NCBI GenBank assembly: GCA_002245135.1 | Contig: NGBS01000312.1 | Coordinates: forward strand, 1-64,000 | DNA from: Proteromonas lacertae | Taxonomy: Eukaryota > Sar > Bigyra > Opalinata > Proteromonadidae | Reading direction: 5' to 3' | Length of the DNA: 64,000 nt | Part shown: piece after piece, positions 58,385 through 64,000 of the stretch | Layout: each line of letters starts with the position of its first letter | Position numbering within the stretch: position 1 is the first letter of the stretch | The notes under the pieces: model-generated | Told to the model about the DNA's origin: nothing | The model's database searches: none | What the model saw: only the letters and a program-made list of their open reading frames with translations | Made by a program: the position numbers and the translations under genes

Positions 58385-60048
58385 CTATAATTGTCTATAA
58401 ACTTTCAATACACCATCAGCACAACAAAGTATAATATAAGCCATATCAGTCACAAATCCCATCGCTTTTATACTTTCAGGTCCTTTATATCTACAACTAT
58501 CAATATAACAATGAATAATTTTATTTTCATTAATATCATAAAAATTAATTGTTCTATTATTCGATGTAAGTATTAATAATGAATTATTATAAAAACTACA
58601 AGAAGTTAACATTGCATCTTTATATATAACAGTTCTATGTAATAATACATTCTTTTCCCAATCATTTATTAATAAAACTCCATTCTCATAACCACAATAA
58701 GAGTATTTATTAGTCCTTAAACAGGAACAATACACTGTTTTACCTTTCTCTTCCTTTGGCTGATATTCTCCTAATAGTTTATGGTAAGGACCATCATAAT
58801 AGATTAATCTACCGGATTTAGTACCTATTAAATAAAAACCACAACTATCTGTAGCTACAGTGCTGATTGGTTCTTTTAAATCAGTTGCTATATATATATA
58901 TATAATAATAATAATAATAATATACAGTCTACAATAACATCTGCATCATTCTCACAATCCAAATTCCACAGTCTCACAAAACCATCATCATAACATACTA
59001 ATAGGATATGAAACGAATAGTTTACTAATGGAACTGGTTTTAAACCATATATAATAGGATTTTGTGTATCTGGAGCAGGATCAATTACTCTGTTACTATA
59101 TATATATATATATACATATAAATAAATACGCAAAATAAAAAGTACTATCAAAATTACCTAAATCTTCAGGCGGTGGCTTTTTGAATATTCGTATTTTACC
59201 ATCAGCACCACCACTGATATAAGTATCTTTATCTAATATTAAACATGCATAAATTGGACCAATATTACCTCTATAAGATATCACTGGTTTGACTGTATAT
59301 TTACTATTAAAAAGATAAAAATAATAAACTATATATACGCATCTAATTCTTGAAAATTCCATAGTTTCAATATTCCACTTTCATCGCCTGTTAATACATA
59401 AAACGCATTGGATGGTTTGTACAATGTGTCAATACAATTAATACTGTCTAAATGGCTAAATCCTAACTTGTATTCTTGGAAAAAATCAGGGCTTTTATCA
59501 TCATTTTTACTGTATAAGTCTTTATCATTATATCTTGGATGACGACTTGCTATTTGTTCTATTCATATATATAATTTGATGATGAATTATACTTTGATGT
59601 GAACCAATGTATGATTTTCTTCTTCTTTCAGTTGTACTTGGTGTTAATATTGTGTTGGTTTGACGTTTACCGGCTATGATTGTATTAGGATGTTATTAAA
59701 ATAATACGATGGTCGATATCTAACGGATCAAACTGATATCTCTCTATGTAAAATTAATAAATGTATATTTATATCATACTATCATCACGTGTTTGTAATA
59801 TTCTTTTCATTCTAGCGCTTGAGTTGTTTGTTTTATATATTCTATAATTGAGTATATTTTATTATTTATACCCTATATCATTTAATATTTCTGCTAGATG
59901 ATCTCTTTGATGAAATATTTGTTCATTTCTATTGACAATTAGTTCAAATATACTGTTTTTCGGATAACAATCTTGTTGAAAGTGCGAATCTCTAGAATTT
60001 AAAAATTTATAAACATACAGAAGCAGCTAGACTACTAGGTGAAGACAT
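58385..60048 (-). CDS. WD40-repeat protein, unknown
   Basis: Several exons give a helical, basic N-terminal region (FELIVNRNEQIFHQRDHLAE; RRRKSYIGSHQS) and then about seven WD-like units, such as FYVLTGDESGILKLWNFQE, TYISGGADGKIRIFKK, LLVCYDDGFVRLWNLD and ILCCADGVLKVYRQL at the end. These would form one beta-propeller. The first exon is uncertain: an ATG at 60048 (MSSPSSLAAS) does not join the next exon in phase without a base change. No specific WDR family is recognised. Confidence 0.7.
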
Positions 60049-60197
60049 AAAAAAAGGATTTAAAATATGAACTAGGTGTTTGGAAATTTTGCAATACCCC
60101 AATTTACCAAATGTATAGGTATTCTTTATAATAATTAATGTAAAGCAATTACTAAAGATAAAGTAAATTACGTGTAATTTTATTTTATTTTACGTTG

Positions 60198-62148
60198 ATG
60201 AAGGCTATTCTTATATTTTTAGCTTCGTTAATAACAGTTTACTGTGTAGGATGTGCTAATGGATGTTCTGGGCATGGCACGTGCTCTGCAGATAGAGAAT
60301 GTCTGTGTTTTCGTCAACAAGGTCTTGGTTTAAATGATGGTGATTTCGAAGACTTTGGATGGACAGGTGCAGATTGTTCAATACGTATTTTTCTATATTC
60401 TCAGTTGCATCACTCCCATTTCCTTCTCCGCTACGTTCTTTGAGCTTCAATCTTATTCTATTTAAATTATATTTTATTAATATAATTTTTAGGTATGTGT
60501 CCTCAAGGATTATCATATGCTCCTCAAACTTCACAAAATACAATTCCATGGTTTAACACTGGAACTGAGATTTATAAAGCAGATATAGCTGGTCCTGACT
60601 CTTATTATTCTAGTTTAAATGACAAGTTATACAAAATGATTGAGATAAAAGAAGTGATTAGTGAACTAATTGAAGCTGGTGCAGGTGGAAGAGCAATCTG
60701 TTATGATGGTAATATGAGTTTCATTGCAAATATTGATGTATTTTCAGCAGAACTGTCAGAGAAAAACACTAAAATATATGGAATTCCAACTAGTTTTAGT
60801 AATGAAATAACATCTGAAGAGATAGAAGTAGAATTAAAGAAAATAGAGAATTGTCGTATTCCTTATATTCGTAAGGATCTTTCCATGTTTACATTCTTTA
60901 CATTGAAAATATCTGACGAAGATAATAAAGCTGAAGGAACAACATGGACTAGAACATTGACTGGAAAAGCAATAGAAGATATAATAGCTTATATTAAAAT
61001 ATCTACATCTACAGATATGGATATAGCATGTCGAAATGCCAAAACAATTGATACTAAAGCTCAATATATAACAGTTCATACTGTTAAAGTGGAAAGAAAA
61101 GATGTTACTAAAAATGATGAACTTACAATAACGATAGATAAAACTGATCAGATATCTGGTAGTTGTTCATTTTTATATTCACCATTTACTGGTGGTAATA
61201 TTAGATTAAAGGAAAGTGAATTGCATAATTTAATAGGAACTGAAGACTACTTTGGATATCAAATAGAAGATGGTGTTTTATTATGGGATAATAATTATAG
61301 TAATGAAACAACAACAGATTATAGTGTTACAGATAGTAACTTTACATTAACATCAAAGACATTTATTAATGTTGATTTTAGTAAAAATACAAATGATAGA
61401 CCATCTAAATCAGAAGGTGAGATTAGACAAATATTACAGAAAGGTAAAGAAGTAGCAATTATATCATTTGGAGTATCAAAACCAGAAGAACAAAATAATA
61501 CAAATAATGTTATAAAATGTGATTATGTAACTGAAATGGCATTTGCAACTTTAACTAATGTAGCAGAGGGTAAACCAAGTGAAGATACTGGTAGAATTGA
61601 TTATACAATAACTGTTACTCCAACACCCTATATTGATAGAAATAATACATTTATTGATGATAAGCATTTCCTTCCGGTTGGTTTGTTAATCAGTAATGTT
61701 GGTCCTCACAGTTATGTAGAATGTAGTGGCGCAGGTACATGTAATAGAAACACTGGCAAATGTGAATGTTATGAAGGTTATTTCGGCTCGGCTTGTCAAA
61801 GAGTGAAATGTCCAAATGATTGTAGTAAGAGAGGTAAATGTATAACTGCTAAAGAATATTTTAATGATAAAGATGAAACATATTATGGTAATAGTATATT
61901 GCCTGTTTGTAAGTGTGATGGAGGATATCGAGGAATAGACTGCTCACAGAGTATATATATTATGTATATTATTGTAAATAGTCGAATGTCCTTCTGATAC
62001 TGATCCTAATGGTGCTACTAATATTGATATAGAACATGAATATAGAGATTGTAGCGGAAGAGGAGTATGTGATTATTCTAGTGGTAAATGTGAATGTTTT
62101 AAAGGATATGCTGGTGAAGCATGTAATACTCTCTTGTCTACTTATTAG
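60198..62148 (+). CDS. Secreted EGF-module protein with a large cysteine-poor core
   Basis: The ATG at 60198 gives a signal peptide (MKAILIFLASLITVYCVG). An EGF-like start (CANGCSGHGTCSADRECLCF) is followed, across an intron of about 110 nt, by some 390 residues poor in cysteine and without known motif (YSSLNDKLYKMIEIKEVIS onward). Three EGF-like units end the protein: ECSGAGTCNRNTGKCECYEG, CPNDCSKRGKCI...CKCDGGYRGIDC, and DCSGRGVCDYSSGKCECFKG. No transmembrane anchor is seen. Likely a secreted matrix or adhesion protein. The core could be a new domain. Confidence 0.75.
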
Positions 62149-62283
62149 TTATAATGTTTTTATTTTTTATATATATATGTATTATTATTATTACCACTAT
62201 TTATGTTTTGTAATTATATACCAATATAAACACACACATCAATATATTTATTATTATATATAAATCATACAGACGATTAACAA

Positions 62284-62983
62284 CTATAAGTTTCCTATTG
62301 GGAATCCAGCATCATTAGACTGAATAATTCCTACAATTACTCCAAAAATACCTAATGCACTAGCAAAAATTTCTACAATTAACATTTTCACAAACATTCC
62401 TTTATCTAAAGCATCGCTCATAGCACAACTACTGCCACTTACTCCAATACATACTCCACTAGCTACATTAGTTAGACCAACGGAGAGACCTGCTGCAAAT
62501 ACACCATACCCAGCAAATTGAAACATATTCCAATCAAAATCATCAGGAAACATGCCGTGATTGCTTCTAGCTACTTCAATCTATTAGAGAAACAATAATT
62601 TATATAATTATACCTTTTTCTTCAATATAATGGCAATAATAACACCATAAATTGCTGTTGCTTCACAAAAAATAACACTATAAATGGATTAAAAAACAAA
62701 CAAACAATACCTAATCAAGTTCTTTGATCTAATACGAGGAGCTTTAACTGATGCTCCGGCAATTGTTGATCCAGTAATCCAAATACCCCTAGATAAATTA
62801 TATTACATTCCAATTATTATTCATACCATGCAGCTCCAATAACAGAAAGTGCAATACCAAACGAAGCTCCTAGAAATCCCATCATATAAGGATCCACATG
62901 ATTTAATATATCCCACCAGTCTAAAATGTAAACTAAATACAAATACCTGAGTTATGAAATGCTTCTTCTGTTATATTGTTCAT
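62284..62983 (-). CDS. ATP6V0B: V-ATPase proteolipid subunit c'' (ATP6V0B/VMA16)
   Basis: Five or six exons from the ATG at 62983 (MNNITEEAFHNS). Four hydrophobic hairpin helices carry the proteolipid signatures: PYMMGFLGASFGIALSVIGA, GIWITGSTIAGASVKAPRI, SVIFCEATAIYGVIIAIIL with the transport glutamate, and MLIVEIFASALGIFGVIVG with the second glutamate. The glycine-rich spacing matches subunit c'' rather than c. It forms part of the membrane ring that moves protons in acidic organelles. Splice phases are consistent. Confidence 0.92.
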
Positions 62984-63067
62984 TATATGAAGAGAAATTC
63001 AACAATCAAAAAATTCAAAAACTTGAAAAAGGTTTGATTGATAAAATTATATCTTTCTTTTTTGAGA

Positions 63068-64000
63068 ATGTCACAACCTGTAGAGGATCAACCTTTCCAT
63101 TTATTGCTTAAAAATGTAATGTTTTATATGATCTGATATTCATAGAGATCAATTCGTCATTTGAAAGAGATAATCGTTAGAAACCTAAATGGTCCATCCA
63201 AAGAATCATTATATAGCGCTTACTATAAAATCACATTAGGTATACTTGTATTTGTGGTTATATTCTTAGATCTTTCTTCTCAATCTCAATTATGTCCAAA
63301 GCCAAACGAAGGTGAAGCTGTAATTTATCAAAGTGAAGTTAGTGAAAATACATTAAACCCATCATGGAAGAATGTATCACTTGATTTACCACCAAATTCT
63401 TCGTCCTGTGATAGTATAATTAGAAGGATAATATAAATATATTTAGAATTTACATTAACAATATTCAATAATAAAGATAACAGTGAATTATATAAAGAAA
63501 TGATAAATATGAAAGATCTTAAATTCTTAGGTAATTATAAACCCAAATTTTTGGCTAACCTAAAAATACCATTAGCTTTTCCTTATAATACATTATTTAT
63601 CCACTTATTAGATGGATATTACACAATTCCATCATTATATGAGTTTTTACACACTCAAATTCCATTATCACTTTTACAACCAGAACCTCCAGAGAAATTC
63701 CCAGTAAATCCTATAGAATTTATTAAAAACATAACTTTATTAGAAAATAATAAGAAAAAAGTACTTGAATTAAGGCAGAAAAAGTATAATGATATTTTTT
63801 TATTATATTTTATTATAGAAAAGAATTGGTAGAGAAATTCAATCAAAAAACAAAGGAATTAGACGAAGTAAATAAGAAATCAAATGAAATTTTACATTTA
63901 AATAAGAAATTAGAGAGTTATATTGAACAAAAGAATCGTGAAAAATCATTACTAGAAAAAGAGAAAGAAGAAACTCAGAAATGTGAAAATGAAATAGAAT
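63068..64000 (+). CDS. UVRAG: UVRAG/VPS38 homologue, truncated by window end
   Basis: The start at 63068 (MSQPVEDQPFHLLLKN) splices into RSIRHLKEIIVRNL, then a C2-like domain with AVIYQSEVSENTLNPSW, FLGNYKPKFLANLKIPL and LFIHLLDGYYTIPS. These match UVRAG's RRLRHL, YRSE-x4-SLNP-W and LNDGYY marks in order. A coiled coil begins (ELVEKFNQKTKELDEVNKK) and runs off the right edge. UVRAG is part of the class III PI3-kinase complex II (VPS34/VPS15/Beclin) in endosome and autophagosome maturation. The C-terminal BARA-like part lies beyond the window. Confidence 0.8.

Overview
The window is nuclear DNA of a unicellular, AT-rich, intron-dense eukaryote that builds cilia or centrioles. TAA, TAG and TGA all end genes, so the code is standard, with one TGA apparently read as selenocysteine. 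Almost every gene is cut by very short introns, mostly 26-45 nt, that start GTAT and end TAG; many lack stops and read through in frame. Spliced models restore clear eukaryotic families: KRR1, CCT6, NDUFAF7, CNOT9, TAF9, exportin-5, VAP, V-ATPase c'', HMCES, selenoprotein K, UVRAG. HYLS1, CEP19 and a CFAP97-like gene point to a centriole and cilium, and NDUFAF7 points to respiratory complex I. The genus cannot be named from this sequence; animals, land plants, ciliates with altered code and yeasts look excluded.

Layout. 0.4-2.4 kb: an Asn/Gln-rich gene with several frame breaks. 2.8-4.8 kb: a voltage-sensor-like membrane protein ending in an RGS domain. 5.1-9.6 kb: a pentaspan prominin-like protein, tail to tail with a single-pass surface protein (9.8-12.0 kb). 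12.1-19.4 kb: CFAP97-like, C2H2 zinc finger, CEP19, a small type I membrane protein and a coiled-coil/IQ protein. 19.5-23.6 kb: KRR1, a RidA-family protein, a secretory coiled-coil protein and a zinc-binding Gln-rich protein. 24.1-24.8 kb: selenoprotein K with a candidate SECIS element, and tRNA-Leu(CAA). 24.9-30.9 kb: a head-to-head pair sharing a C-terminal module, one a Tudor-like repeat array, the other an Hsp110-like ATPase. 31.0-34.9 kb: an eight-span membrane protein, a 74-aa membrane protein, HYLS1 and HMCES. 35.0-40.7 kb: one large chromatin/transcription gene with ePHD, PHD, PLU-1-like, PWWP, TFIIS-middle and SPOC modules, followed by tRNA-Ala(TGC). 40.9-54.2 kb: an unknown basic protein, CNOT9, VAP, a pseudokinase-LRR, a coiled-coil protein, NDUFAF7, a 66-aa membrane protein, a three-repeat MYB, CCT6, TAF9, a PH protein and a SUV39-type SET methyltransferase. 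54.3-64.0 kb: exportin-5, a WD40 protein, an EGF-module secreted protein, V-ATPase c'' and the 5' part of UVRAG/VPS38.

Genes are packed tightly on both strands with mostly 20-200 bp between them, and no transposon, CRISPR or bacterial-type operon is visible. About fifteen genes or junctions need a one-base change to keep frame, nearly always at an A/T homopolymer or triplet repeat, which suggests residual assembly indels rather than many pseudogenes. All spliced models were read by eye from frame, GTAT...TAG borders and family similarity; none is supported by transcripts or by a database search.
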